A stretch of 64,000 nt of DNA from Cristatella mucedo (GCA_009760855.2 WPIO01000214.1:81001-145000); one strand, 5' to 3'; numbered from the stretch's first letter, positions 10,961-22,532 are shown. Program-made: numbers and translations. The notes: generated from the sequence alone by a model not told the origin.

Positions 10961-10997
10961 AGGGCTGCTTCCGGTCGCTGTGGCCGGAAGCAGCCCT
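10961..10997. repeat. Hairpin, 14-bp GC-rich stem
   Basis: AGGGCTGCTTCCGG (10961-10974) pairs perfectly with CCGGAAGCAGCCCT (10984-10997) across a 9-nt loop. Confidence 0.85.
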
Positions 10998-11337
10998 GAA
11001 CCAACGCACAGGCTTAAACTTGAGCTTGGTTTAGACGGCGAGTCTTGCTTCCTACCTGCATCCTACCTACTCGAGTCTTCGGGGTATACGTCACCAATAC
11101 GGTGGGGACGGTCAAAGATTTAGGGCAGACTAAAAGAGAAGACTCAGCAGCCAAACGCAGTTCTACTTCTTCGGCCAAGATTCGAGCGAGACTTAGCGAG
11201 TGACCAATCGCAGGCGTTCGTTCAGGCCACGCTTAATGTACTGCTTTGAAAGGAATGGCAGGCGACTTGACAAGTGAAATCGTCGATGCGTTCCACGCGA
11301 GTCCCTGTTTATGAGATACCACTCTGTGCTCGGCGTG

Positions 11338-11377
11338 CAAAAAACCACCCGTGTACATGTACACGGGTGGTTTTTTG
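11338..11377. repeat. Perfect 40-bp palindrome
   Basis: The left arm, CAAAAAACCACCCGTGTACA, mirrors exactly to 11377 about the centre 11357/11358, with no spacer. No similar sequence is seen elsewhere in the window. Confidence 0.9.
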
Positions 11378-11605
11378 AACGTGTATACATGGCGGCGAGC
11401 GATAAAGGCGATAGCTAAGGACAGGTTTCGTTCTACCGGCAATTGCGTTCGTGAGTTAGTCCGCTCTGAAGACGCATCGCGGAGGTCCCTTTCCTACATC
11501 CCTAACAGAAGTAATTTTCCCACGAATGCTCTATGGGCGGAGCGAGTATGGAGCTAGCTGATGCGGCCGCGAGGCGGCGGGAGGGGCTGACGTAAAAAAA
11601 ATACT

Positions 11606-11768
11606 GCCTGATTTAACAGCCTCTTTTACATAGCGACAGAAGAGCCTTTACGGCTATCACCACCGCTTGCAGCGGCAATAGCAGATCGCCCGCTGCAGAA
11701 TTCGAACCCACGAACTCGGGACCGAGGTCGTGAAAGCCACCACCTTACCTAGAGCGCCATCACGGCTT
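11606..11768 (-). mobile_element. tRNA-derived SINE, type 1
   Basis: Reverse orientation, body then head: TTTAACAGCCTC, CGACAGAAGAGCC, inverted B box AATTCGAACCCACG, then the end CCATCACGGCT. The A-run at about 11594-11602 may be its tail. Confidence 0.85.
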
Positions 11769-12925
11769 ACCAGCGCGTAGCGCGGTGCGCGACCTCCGAA
11801 GCTCTACGAACGGGAACGCGTTCGCGTCGAGATCGTGGTCGAGGTCACGCTGAGGTCTTGAGAGCCTGGCGACAGGGAATCAAGGTATGGTCACGTGAGT
11901 CGTCTGCCCGCATTCGTCGGGGGGGGGGGCCGAGGCGAGACTCGGTAAATGCTAAAGGATCCGCTCAATGGATGCTGCTAGCTTTTTTGCCTGAACAGTA
12001 ACTGTGGAGCGAGGCAGCCGGTAACGGTGGCCTCGGTTAGTGCTAGCATTCTTATTTGGCGATTTGCTAGGATTATTAGGATTATTATTATTAGGATTAT
12101 TACTCACGAGTCTTTGCTGCTTAGCAGCTCAGCTGATTTTAAAAGGTAAAAATTTCTAGCCATTCTTTTGCCCGCAGGTCAGCCCCCAGCCGAGACCGAC
12201 TAAGAGGAAGTAGGAGGCTCCTACGGGACCGACGCCACGCTGGCTGGGCGATGTGCTGCTTCTCAGGCGGCCTGCTAGGCTGCCCGGTGGCGCCCTCTGG
12301 AGACAGACCGCGAAGCTTCGAAGCCTCAAAGGAGCACCGCCTGGAAACCAGATTAAAAAATGCGCATCAAAATTCGAAGGCGTCCGATGTTTCGCGCCGG
12401 TGGCGAAACTCGCTGCGACCCTCTTCCTGGTTAAAGCGACCTGCAACTGCCTCAGCAACGCTAGAGGGCCCTCGACAAAGGCCTTGACTCTGAAAGCTGC
12501 TCCTGAGAGTTCGCGCTAGCAACCTTGTTAGCACCGGCTAAGAGCAATTGCAGGTTCTCTATTGAGAAAATCCTGTCATCTGCCCCCATAAGCACACCGC
12601 CCGACGAGCCCTCAGGAACGGTCTCCATCTATTTTCTCTCTCTCCCTCTGTCTGTCTGTCTGTCTGTCTGTCTCTTCTCTGTCTGACTCTCTCTATCACA
12701 TTCTCCCTCTTTCTCACTGCCACAAAGCCTCCCGGTAACCACCTGAAAAGGACAATTCGGCTTTAAGGGTGGTGCTGACGGGCAATTAGCCCAAGGGGAG
12801 GGGGCTTGAAGATATCATGTAATTTCGATTGGGCAGCCCCGCCCACCCGGCCCCTCCCTTTTCGGTCGTCCTTGGGGGTGGAGATTCAACACAAATCACT
12901 TAAAAGAAATGATAAAAAAAAGTAC
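11769..12925. other. No gene seen
   Basis: Mixed sequence with a G10 run (about 11920), GATTATTA-type repeats near 12065-12100 and a CT/TCTG-rich stretch at about 12628-12690. The open frames at 12156-12519 overlap on both strands without recognisable motifs. Confidence 0.5.
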
Positions 12926-13090
12926 TAGCTGATTTAGCAGCCTCTTTTGTGTAGCAGCAGAAGAGCCTTTACCAGGCTTTCACCACCGCTTGCAGCGGCA
13001 ATAAAGGATCGCCCGCCGCAGGATTCGAACCCACGACCTCGGGAAAAGGTCGTGAAAGACAGCCACCTTTCGTAGTGTGCCATCACGGCT
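12926..13090 (-). mobile_element. tRNA-derived SINE, type 1
   Basis: AGCTGATTTAGCAGCCTC, AGAAGAGCC, inverted B box GGATTCGAACCCACGACC, then GTGCCATCACGGCT. An A-rich tail lies just left of it at about 12912-12920. Confidence 0.85.
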
Positions 13091-13355
13091 ATTCCCTCGT
13101 GCTCTATCTGAAATAGCTCAACTCGCAGGGAGTGGCTGCTGCAAAGCCCTCGGCCGTCCTAGAGCCCTGGGCCACAGCGATAGTCATGCAGGGAAGTTGC
13201 TATGGGCACGACACTCTCCGCTGGGGTGCTGACTCGCCGCAAAGATGCAGGCAAGCCTCTATTGGCCACAGCGAGGCGGAGGAAATAGCCACTGCGTCTC
13301 TTCCACCACAATTTAAGTGAGGCTCTTGAATCAGCTGGCCTTTGCTTTCTACCTT

Positions 13356-13470
13356 TAACCATTCGATCATGCTTCCTTTGCAGCAATTGTAAAATGCCTA
13401 GAAAGAGATTAGGTTCTCAGAGGGCTCGATAACAAATGTATAATAATAATAATTATTATTATTATTATTA
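13356..13470 (+). mobile_element. LINE 3' tail
   Basis: CATTCGATCATGCTTCC and the tail block (AATGCCTAGAAAGAGATTAG), ending in TAA/ATT repeats at 13440-13470. Confidence 0.75.
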
Positions 13471-14109
13471 ATCTTCTCTTTCTGAAGTAGCCTCGCGAAC
13501 ATCGTGGGCTAGTCACTTGCGGAGATTGTTGATTAATAACTATACAGTCGTAAAGCATCGCTTGGGCGTTTGCTCTCCCGTCCGCTGGCCACGATCGGCC
13601 ACTCCCAAGTCGTGTCCAACATTTTCGCGCCGGCAAAGCGAGCTCGCGAGAGTGGTCGATATCCGTCGCTCGCCTCGCCTGGCCTCGCCGGCGCGCCCAT
13701 GCTACACAGCAGACGTCCGGCGCCTCGCTGCTGCCCAGCGACGACGAGTTGGCTCGGAGAGAGGGGCGCCTGGTTGCAATAGGCAAGGGTGCCTCAACTG
13801 CAGCAGCCAACCTGAACGTGTGGTAGCCTCTCGGCGGCTCGATGGCCTCCGGCCGCCCGGCGAGGCGTCTTCCGCATCAGCAGCAAATCAACGAGCGAGC
13901 GAAGGGGAGGACGAGGGGGACGGGAGGCCGAACCGGGGGAGGCCAAGCTGGGTGGGGGCGGTGTGGAGCTCGGGCAGACACCACGCGCCGCCCAGTGGGC
14001 TGCTGGCGGAAAGCGGCCGGAAGCGGCCGGAAGCGGAGAGCCGAGCAAAAGGGCGCCGAGGGCATGCTCGAGACGAAACTCTGCCTATCTCGCGTGCGCG
14101 CCGCCCGCT
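13471..14109. other. No gene seen; GC-rich
   Basis: GC-rich unique sequence. The frame at 13517-14164 runs into the LINE tail and has counterparts on the other strand, so it is probably not coding. Confidence 0.5.
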
Positions 14110-16034
14110 TTTAATAATAATAATAATAATATTGCACTTGATAAAGCGCCCTCAGAGAACTTAATCTCTTTCTAGGCGCTTTACATTTACTGCAAAGTGA
14201 TACGCAATAGAATAGTAAGTAAAATCATGCTTGAAAGACAAACAAAATGAATAACATGGTTAGGGGTTACATGCACTGGGTCAGCATGCAAATGTGGTTA
14301 GTGGCAGCATGAACAGTGTCAGCACGCATAAGCACATCGAGGACGAATCACAAGGACCCACTAAATGCTGTCCTAAATAGGTATGTTTTTAAGTTTCTTT
14401 TAAATGTGGTCAGGTCAGGGGATGTTCTGATGCAGGTCGGGAGGGAGTTCCAGGCTGTGGGAGCATACGAGCTAAATGCACGGTCTCCAAAGGATTTAAG
14501 GTTTGTACGAGGTATTTCTAGACTGTTGGATTCCGAAAAGCGAGTGGTACGATGCTTTGCCTGATGGGGTAGTATATCTGAAAGATAGGCTGGAGCCATA
14601 GAATGAAGAGACCTAAAAGTGAGCGACAAAACCTTGAAGTCAATCCGTTGCTTGACTGGTAACCAGTGCAGGTCGGCGAGAAGTGGAGTAATGTGGCAAC
14701 TGCGACGCTCACGACAGACAAGCCTAGCTGCAGAGTTTTGCACCAGCTGCAATCGCCTGATCGTACATGCTGGTAGGCCAGTAAGCAGTGAGTTGCAGAA
14801 GTCGAGACGAGATGTCACGAATGCATGGACCAACTTGGACGTGGTATCCTTATCTAAACAAGCCCTAATTTTAGCAATGTTATGAAGCTGAAAATAGGCT
14901 GATTTGACTGTGGAGCTGATGTGGTCGTCTAACGAGATGTCGCTTTGGAATATGACACCTAGATTTCGAGCTGATGCAACTGGAGATATGCTGGCAGAGC
15001 CAATTTTGAAAGTCAGCCTTTCCAATTTCTGAATAACACTAGGTTTGCCCATAACTAGTAAGTTAGTTTTATCATCGTTTAGTTTTAGAAAATTTGCTGC
15101 CATCCATGATCGGATGTCATCAATGCATGCAGCAAGTGAGTTGAGAGATTTTGAGGTGCTCGAAGGCTGGGAGGGATCAAAGCAAAGGTACAACTGAGTG
15201 TCATCCGCATAGAAGTGAAAGCCTAGATTGTGCTTGGCAATCACATCAGCGAGAGGGAGAGTATAAACGGTGAAAAGGACCGGACCTAGCACAGAGCCCT
15301 GAGGTACTCCATATTTTAGAGGTACTTCAGATGATCTTTGTCCATTCACGTCAACACTCTGGAGTCTCCCAATGAGATAGGACCTGAACCACTGCAGAGC
15401 AGTGCCAGTGATGCCCAGGCGAGATGAGAGGCGCTCTAGAAGTACTTTGTGATCGATGGTATCAAAAGCTGCCGAAAGATCGAGCAAAACAAGAAGAGAC
15501 ACTCTACCCATGACTGCATTCCTAAGTAGGTCGTTGTATACCCGAAGCAATGCTGACTCTGTGGAGTGATTAGCTCTAAAGCCAGACTGGAACTTACTAG
15601 CAAGGTGTGAGGTTTCGATATACGAGTTCAGCTGGTCTGCCACGACCCGTTCCAGTGTCTTTGATAGGAATGGTAGAAGGGAGACTGGGCGGTAGTTGCT
15701 CAAGTTCTCTTGGTCTAGTGTAGCTTTCTTGAGAAGTGGCCTGACTACAGCTTTTTTGAAAGGTGCTGGGACCTGACCTGAGGCTAATGACATATAAATG
15801 ATGTTGGTTATGCATGGCAGCAGCAGATCAATGCAACGTAGGAGCAGGACAGTGGGAATAGGGTCCAGTGGACTTGTTGTCTTCTTTGATTGAGATACGA
15901 GCTTTAGGACTAGATCACTAGTGACCTGTTTAAATGCAGACATTGAGGCGCAGCCAGGAACCGAGGAACAGCATTCTAGTGGGAAGGTTGTCATCGCAGG
16001 GATGGATTCCCTGATTTTGTCTATCTTCTGGACG
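14110..16034 (-). mobile_element. 5'-truncated LINE, most intact copy
   Basis: The 3' end is at the left (TAATAATAAT... at 14113), followed by the tail block and 3' UTR, then an uninterrupted coding region up to about 16034. There the similarity to the copy at 50.6 kb stops abruptly inside the VQKIDKIRE segment, marking the 5' truncation. Confidence 0.85.
14348..16034 (-). pseudogene. LINE ORF2, reverse transcriptase to C-terminus (N-terminally truncated)
   Basis: The open frame extends 14348-16153 (601 codons), but the first 40 or so residues are flanking sequence. LINE-derived residues begin at VQKIDKIRE (about residue 41). Reverse-transcriptase motifs in order: NYRPVSLLPFLSK (153), STESALLRV (198), DLSAAFDTIDH (225), GVPQGSVLGP (282) and the catalytic YADD (315). 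A C-terminal domain with HAFVTSRLDFCNSLL and LHWLPVKQRIDFKVL follows. The endonuclease is missing, so it cannot act alone. The catalytic core has no visible lesion, suggesting a young insertion. The motif set fits CR1/L2-like elements of the Jockey superfamily. Confidence 0.85.
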
Positions 16035-17013
16035 CAGAGGCTCAGGGCAGCCGTTCGGCCATAGTCGGACCGCAGCGGAGCCAGAGCTTCGGCATCCGCC
16101 TCCTTCGTCAGAGAGCGCAGGGGGGCCGGTCGTTCGGCGGCACAGTGAGTCAATTCAGCCGCCCCTAGATTAGATATCCCGCTATTGTCTCGAGCGGCAC
16201 ACTGCCGCTAATCCTCGTCGCGCCGGTCGCGGTCGTGCATCCGTACATCCGCCCCCCCCCCCGTTCGTCCCCGAACTTGTTTTTCTCGGATCTGTCGCTG
16301 GCCTCATTTGCACCGGTTTGACCCGATCTTTGCTTATCGGGCAGCGGAGGCAGACTATGTAGGTGAAAAACGGAAGCTCGAAACTCGTGCGAACGGGGCC
16401 AGCCGCTGGCTGTGGCAGTCGGCTCCAGGCCACCTGTCCAACACGCCTGCACAAGCGAGTAATGAAACTCGCCCGTCTCAGGCCCCGCCCCCATGTCCTC
16501 CGGACTAGCCCTCTGCCGGACTCGAAACCGCCACCTGGGTCTCGAGCTGCGACCAACTCGCCCCCTGCGGCTAAGACCCAGGGCCACCAGCAGGCGCTGC
16601 AAGCAAAGCGGGTGGGGGTGGCGGCTGCGGGTAATCTCGCGTCTCAGCTCGAACATTCGGAAAATCCACTCAGTGCGGGAGCTCAGGCGGCAGAGCGTGA
16701 TTTATGATGGCCGTACGCCACGATGGCAAAAAGACGGGTCCTGGAAAAACGCATCGCTCAACGAAATATCCAGCTTTACAGCTATCCGGGTTCGTGGGCG
16801 TTCAAGAAAGAGTTCGTGCCGACTTATTCAAGACCCGGATGCAAGCCTAATTTTTGAAAACGTCGGCTCTCGGTGAATCGACGGTCGCCCGACGTCTCGT
16901 CCTTCTTTTGGCTAAAAGATTGTTTCGAGCGTCCAACAAGGAACGATCAACCCGCTAGACGGCGGCCCTAAAGGCTTTAAAGGAATGAAGTGCTGGCGGG
17001 CGTTTGCACTTCC
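16035..17013. other. No gene seen
   Basis: Unique, moderately GC-rich sequence. Overlapping frames on both strands at 16165-16876 have no recognised motifs. Confidence 0.5.
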
Positions 17014-17021
17014 ATTTAGAA

Positions 17022-17169
17022 CAGCGGTTCTCATCGCCTTGGGTCTCGACCCCTTTGTGGGTCGAACGACCCTTTCACTAATACCATCGGAAAACACGCA
17101 TTTCCACATTTCGACAACGTTAGGAACCGCATTAAATGGTCGCAGCATCAGGCAAGTTGAGAGCGACTG
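17022..17169. mobile_element. SPIN-like hAT MITE with 8-bp target duplication
   Basis: 148 bp starting CAGCGGTTCTC and ending GAGAGCGACTG, degenerate inverted termini of the hAT form. Perfect 8-bp direct repeats ATTTAGAA flank it (17014-17021 and 17170-17177), the hAT hallmark. Inside, TCGACCCCTTTGTGGGTCGA, ACGACCCTTTCAC, CCATCGGAAAACAC and ATTAAATGGTCGCAGCATCAG follow, in order, the SPIN (Space Invader)/URR1-type non-autonomous elements as I recall them. No coding capacity. Orientation is arbitrary. Confidence 0.8.
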
Positions 17170-17177
17170 ATTTAGAA

Positions 17178-18287
17178 GCAGAGGCGCTGCCGGAACTCAC
17201 GCTCACGAGTCAGCGCATCGCTCGGAGCGCTTGTTTTTTAGAGCGCACCAGCCATTGTAGAAACTCAATTAAAGAGCCGCGACGTGCCGTTGAAAGCGCG
17301 GATTGACTGGCGACGCCAACTACTCCGGATTTTTTGAGACGAGGAGCGGCCAGCAGGGTGGACTCTTTCCGCAACAGTGAACGGTCTGGCTAGCTACCGC
17401 TGTCAGTGTCACCAGTAATAACGGTTCCTCCGCGGCAGCTGGACTCGCGAAGAGAGGCAGCGTCCCATGTCAGTGGGCAGAGAGCCGACTTCCTGGCTGC
17501 ATGCAAGCCCTTCAACCTTGACAGCAAGGACGCGTTGACAATTAATTCGGAGTGCATTATCCGAGGCCGGGGCGTTAAGCTTCGACAATCGGAAAGCTGG
17601 CTGCCTTTCGCGTATTCTGTTCACGTGACCCGAATGGCAGCGAGCGGGGCTGGGGGGGGGGGAAGGGATTCTGGATTTCTTGGAAAAGCCGCAGAAGAGA
17701 GCGAAGCCGTTTCTTAGCTAACGAGTCGGTCGGCGCTGCTCGAGTTTGACGTAAGGTCAGGTGTGGCCTGCGATCGGTGGATTAACGTTTGCACTATCTT
17801 TAAGGTTTTATAGCCCCTACAAATCCCAGACAGACTTACCTGCAATGCTTCACGCTTAACCCGCCATGCTCTTGGTAGGTAAATGCATGCAACCACCCGT
17901 ACGGTGAGCAGCTCGGTGAACGGACTCTCGATTCCAAGCTATTGGCTGGGATCTGAGTAGGGCGTGGTCGGTCGTGTGACATACCGGTCGTATAGGGTCG
18001 TTTTGATTAACGTACCTCTAATAGATATTTAAACTACGCATACAACGAAACGTGTTATTTCACGATAATGTATCGAACCTTTTAGTTCAATAACCCAGAA
18101 TAGAGGCTATGTGCACACCACAATTTATACTGCCAGGTGTCCTGGTTCTGTCTGTAGGCATAACAGTCAAAATGAATCTACCTGTATGTAAGCTGCAGAA
18201 CAAATTTATGTATTAAATCTAGAAAAAGCCTGATCTGAATATAAATGTGTGCATGAAGAGTAGGCTTGTAGACTGATTATGAATGGG
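17178..18287. other. No gene seen
   Basis: Unique sequence. The open frame at 17406-17717 has no recognisable motif. A G9 run lies at about 17652. Confidence 0.5.
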
Positions 18288-18478
18288 TGAGCCGTGATGG
18301 CAAACGAGGTAAGGCGGTTGCTTTCACGACTTCAATCCCGAGGTCGTGGGTTCGATTCTTGCGGTGGGCGATCCTTTATCGCCACTGCAAGCGGTTGCGA
18401 TAGCAGTAAAGGCTCTTCTGTTGCTATACAAAAAGAGGCTGTTTAATCAGCTATGATTCATTCATTCATTCATGCCGA
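18288..18478 (+). mobile_element. tRNA-derived SINE, type 1, with ATTC tail
   Basis: Well-preserved copy: AGCCGTGATGGCAAACGAGG head, A box near GGTAAGG, B box GGTTCGATTCT, body GGCTCTTCTGTTGC and GAGGCTGTTTAATCAGC, then an ATTC repeat tail (18455-18475). Confidence 0.85.
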
Positions 18479-18536
18479 CAGAGTATGATTGCAGACAGAG
18501 TATCCCTGCAGGCAGGTTGACGATGATGATGATGGT

Positions 18537-19150
18537 AATAATAATAATAATAATAACACGTTTGCAAAGCGCCCTCAGAGAACTTTATACTTTTACTGCA
18601 AAGGTAGCATGATAGAATGATTAGTGGCAACATGCTCAATTACAACAAGCAAAGCATGGTTAGACGTGACATGTACATGGTTAGCATGCAAATAGGGTTA
18701 GTGGCAGCATGCAGTGTCAGCATCCATAGCCGCACAAAGGACGAATTTTATAGACCCACCAAATGCTGTGATAAATAGATGTGTTTTAGCTTTTTTTTAA
18801 ATGTTGTCAAGTCAGGGGACGTCGTGACGCCAGTCGGAAGCGAGTTCCAGGCTTTTGGAGCATATGAACTAAAGGCACGGTCTCCGAAGGATTTAAGGTT
18901 CTAACGAGGTATTAGTAAACGATTAGATTCCGAAAAGCGCGTCGTACGACGCTTAGCCTGGTTGGGAGTAGATCTGTTTGGTAGGCTGGGGGAGATCTAA
19001 CAGGTAGGCTGGAGCCAAAGAATCAAGGAACCTAAAAGTGAGTGACATAACCTTGAAGTCGGTGGCTGCTTGATTGAAAGTCAGTTCAGGTTGGGGAGAA
19101 GTATTATAATGTGGCAACTGCAACGCTCACGAAAGACAAGCCTAGCTGCT
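18537..19150 (-). mobile_element. LINE 3' part, outer copy (left piece)
   Basis: Starts with the inverted ATT tail, 3' UTR and C-terminal coding sequence, broken at CAAGCCTAGCTGC (19150). It resumes at 19403 (GTTTTGCACCAGCTG); other copies have the two contiguous. Confidence 0.8.
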
Positions 19151-19402
19151 TAATAATAATAATAATAATGCACTTGATAAAGCGCCCTCAGAGAACTCAA
19201 TCTCCCTCTAGGCGCTTTACATTTGCTGCAAAGAGAAATGCAATTGATGGTGAGTAATATCATGCTTGATAAACAAACGAAATAAGTAACATGGTTAGGG
19301 GTGACATTTTGTTCTGCTGATAGAGTTGCAGAAGTCGAGACGGGATGTCACGAATTCACGGACTAACTTGGACTTGGTATCCTTATCTAAACAAGACCGA
19401 AT
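19151..19402 (-). mobile_element. LINE 3' end nested in another LINE
   Basis: Begins with an inverted ATT tail and tail block at 19153, then a short 3' UTR, then jumps to GTTGCAGAAGTCGAGACGGG. It is therefore internally deleted as well as truncated. Confidence 0.7.
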
Positions 19403-19995
19403 TAGTTTTGCACCAGCTGTAGGTGCCTGATTGCACAGGCCGATAGGCTAGCAAGCAGTGAGCTACAGAAGTCTAGATAGGATGTCAAACATGCAGGGAC
19501 TAATTTAGATGAAGTATCCCAGTCAAAGAAAGCCTGAGTTTTAGCAAGGTTACGTAGCTAAAAGTAGGCAGACGTGACTGTGGAACTAGTGTGGTCGTCT
19601 AATGAAAGGTCACTTTGGAACAGGACACCTAGATTTTGTGCTGATTCAACAGGAGATATGCTTGCAGAGCCGATTTTGAGCGTTGGGTTTCAATTTCTGA
19701 ACCGCACTTGGTTTGCGTATAATTAATAAGTTAGGCTTGTTATCATTCAGTTTAACTATCATAAAGTTTGCAGCCATCCATGTGCGGATTTCATCAATAA
19801 ATGCAGGAAGGGAGCTGAGAAAATCTAAGGTGCTAGAGGGCTGGGAGGGATCAAAGCAAAGGTACAACTGAGTGTCATCTTCGTAGAAGTGAAAGCCTGA
19901 GTTGTGCATGACAATCACACTGACATGAGGGAGTGTATATTCCGTGTAAAGAACTTGACCAAGCTTAGTTCCCTGCGGTACCCCAAGTTCAACTG
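19403..19995 (-). mobile_element. LINE outer copy (right piece)
   Basis: Continues the copy at 18537. It encodes reverse-transcriptase residues around FHFYEDDTQLYLCFDPSQPS, where the catalytic YADD has become YEDD, and fades out near 19995. Confidence 0.75.
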
Positions 19996-20218
19996 CACCT
20001 ACTCACTGCGGCTAGTCTGTCCGGCGTCTGCATCGTCGTTTTTGGATGTTTCATGAGTACAAATGGCTACACTTGTACAATCGTTGGCCGAGGCATACGT
20101 TTATCTGCCCAGTCTGTCAAGTTGGCCGACTAAAGTGCAAGCTTGGTCTTTGATCAACCGAGTCTCGCAGTCTGATTCCCACTAGATAAATATAGATAGA
20201 TAGAGAGAATAAAATAGA

Positions 20219-20254
20219 ATAGAAGGAAAGAGAAGAAAAGAAAAGGTAAGATGG

Positions 20255-20345
<91 letters not shown>

Positions 20346-20390
20346 ATGAGAGAGAGACAGAGAGTGGAGAGAGAGACGGAGAGAGAGAGG

Positions 20391-20427
<37 letters not shown>

Positions 20428-20689
20428 TGTGAGAGAGAGTGAGAGAGAGAGAGAGAAAAAAAAGAGAGAGAGAGAGAAAGCGTGAGAGAGGGAGAGAGGG
20501 GGTAGGAGAGAGAGGGAGACGGAAAGAGAGGGAGAGAGAGAGAGAAAGAGAGAGAGAGAGACAGAGAGAGAGACAGAGAGAGAGAGAGAAAAAAGAGAGA
20601 GAATTGAAAGAGTGGGACAGTAAGCAAGAGAGAGAGAGAATGAGAGAGAGAAATAGAGAGAGAAAGAGAGAGAGAGAGAGACGGAAAGA

Positions 20690-20725
<36 letters not shown>

Positions 20726-20730
20726 GGAGG
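20219..20730. repeat. Long GA-rich (purine) tract
   Basis: About 510 bp almost without pyrimidines on the plus strand; pure (GA)n at about 20255-20341, then variants with AAAA, GGGA and GACAGA. It gives spurious LSLSL and RERER frames. Confidence 0.95.
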
Positions 20731-22215
20731 AGAGAGCTGACACGCCTGCCACGCTTGCTGGCGGCCTTTGGGTCTTGGCCTAGAGGTAGTTGCACCTTGC
20801 GACCCCGACGGCGGTTTCGAGAGTGAGTGAGAGAGTGAGAAAGAGAAGAGAGGACTATAGTATATCCAAAACCACGGCTTTAGGCAACGTAGCTTGTAGA
20901 AATCGCTGAGTCGGCGAGTCTCGAGGTAAAAAAAAAGACAACCTAGCCCAGCTGAACCATTGCTTCTTGCTGGACGTAGTTCGCTGGCGAAGCCAATTGA
21001 CAACCTTATTTCCAGACTTTATACTTCATTTATACCTTTATTTACTCCGTCGAAACCACAGCACACGAGGAACCAAGGAAACCGCTGAGACTGAGCCGGG
21101 GGAGGGGAAGGAGAATCCGGGAAAAAGGAACTTGGGCGACGTACGGTGCTGCATGGGCGACGTCCGACGCTGCATTGCCGCGTCTCGAGTCTCGCTCCGG
21201 CTGCTCCGAACCACCCACCTGCAGTCAATGCAGTTGCAGAAAATATACGCGCACGTGTCATCGGAAATCCACGAATAAACTACCGAGACATGAACTTGTT
21301 CAGGTAGCTCTACATTTGAGATACGTCAGATTTGATCCGATTCGGTTAACTGCGGCTTGATTTAGTAGATCGATCGGTGAGGCGAACTGGCGAATGGCAT
21401 GTCGCTGACCGGTAGTCACGCGACGTCGCACGAAATAGTTGGCTTCTATCTCTTGTTTTTGGACAAGGTGTAGAGAGTTGGTTAAAGTGCTCAACACGGA
21501 ATTTTATTTTTAAGGACATGTGTTTTAAATACCAGCGGCTAAAGAAAATGGTTAATTTAAGCAGATAATGAATAGCTAGTGGCCGCTGTCTGCGGGAAGG
21601 GGAACTTATAGTCGTGGTGCAGTTTCCGACTGTCAGAAGGAGGCCACCAATTCCTCCCGGGACTGAAGATCTGAAGAAGTCGGCATCGCGTTGACGAGCT
21701 GTATAGAAATGTTGCAGCCATTTTTGTAGAAACTATACCGCCCTGCCGGGCTTCGAGTCTTCCGACGATGCTCAGCTTTCGGGTGTTTCTCCAGAGCAAC
21801 AGGCAGTCGTTTTCTTAGAAGAGACCAGATGGGCAGCTTTCGGCACGAAGCGTCGGACTCTCCGATGGGGGAGGGGCTGGGGGTACCGATTGCATTGTCG
21901 ATCGGGTCTGACTGCTTCTGACAGCTTCAGGCTCTCCTCAAGATCAAGGTTAAACTACCAAGCTATTTCGGAGGGCGGAAGATAAGCCATCGCAGAAGAT
22001 GCAGAATCTGCTCCAGATGTGGCCACAATTTTTTCTTTTTTTTTAAAGAGATCGTCACACTTTATGAGTCTGTGCTTATGGGTGCCAAAAGTGCCGAGTA
22101 CGCCCACAAACCGAAAAGCCCGTTCGGTCTTCGGGGTCTGTCTCCTAAGGAATTGATCAGGCTTACAGAGGATCTAAGGCATTCCGGGAAGAGGCCCCTG
22201 AGCGATTTAGTTGAG
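20731..22215. other. No gene seen
   Basis: Unique sequence with no motif-bearing frame and no LINE or SINE similarity. Confidence 0.5.
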
Positions 22216-22217
22216 AT

Positions 22218-22244
22218 TTGAGCTCTCTGTGTGTGTGTGTGTGC

Positions 22245-22322
<78 letters not shown>
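22218..22322. repeat. (TG)n-(CT)n compound microsatellite
   Basis: TG repeat at 22218-22243 passing into pure CT to 22322, where a LINE end begins. Confidence 0.95.
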
Positions 22323-22324
<2 letters not shown>

Positions 22325-22532
22325 TGACACTGTGCATGCTGCCACTAACCACATTTGCATGCTGACCCTGTGCATGTCACCCCTAACCATATTATTCATC
22401 TCGTATGTTTTTCAAGCATGATTTTACTTACCATTCAATTGCATCTCACTTTACAGCAAATGTAAAGCGCCTAAAGAGAGATTGAGTTCTCTGAGGGAGC
22501 TTTATCAAGTGAATTATTATTATTATTATTAT
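22323..22532 (+). mobile_element. LINE 3' UTR and tail between CT tracts
   Basis: GCTGACACTGTGCATGCTGC, CATTTGCATGCTGACC, AAGCGCCTAAAGAGAGATTG and (ATT)n. CT repeats lie on both sides. Confidence 0.85.

Larger units (their letters stand above)
9676..11190. other. GC-rich upstream flank of SoxB2, no gene seen
   Basis: Continuation of the CpG-rich domain. Overlapping Arg/Ala-rich frames on both strands are composition shadows. A TCTG/CT-rich stretch lies at about 10511-10600. Confidence 0.5.

Noticed and set aside
18288-18370. SINE heads as functional tRNA genes
   Set aside because: A and B boxes are present, but the 3' half of the cloverleaf is replaced by the SINE body, and the same unit recurs many times.
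20117-21003. Open frames of LSLSL or RERER repeats, here and at 6.2, 22.5, 29.8 and 42.9 kb
   Set aside because: They are translations of CT/GA microsatellites.
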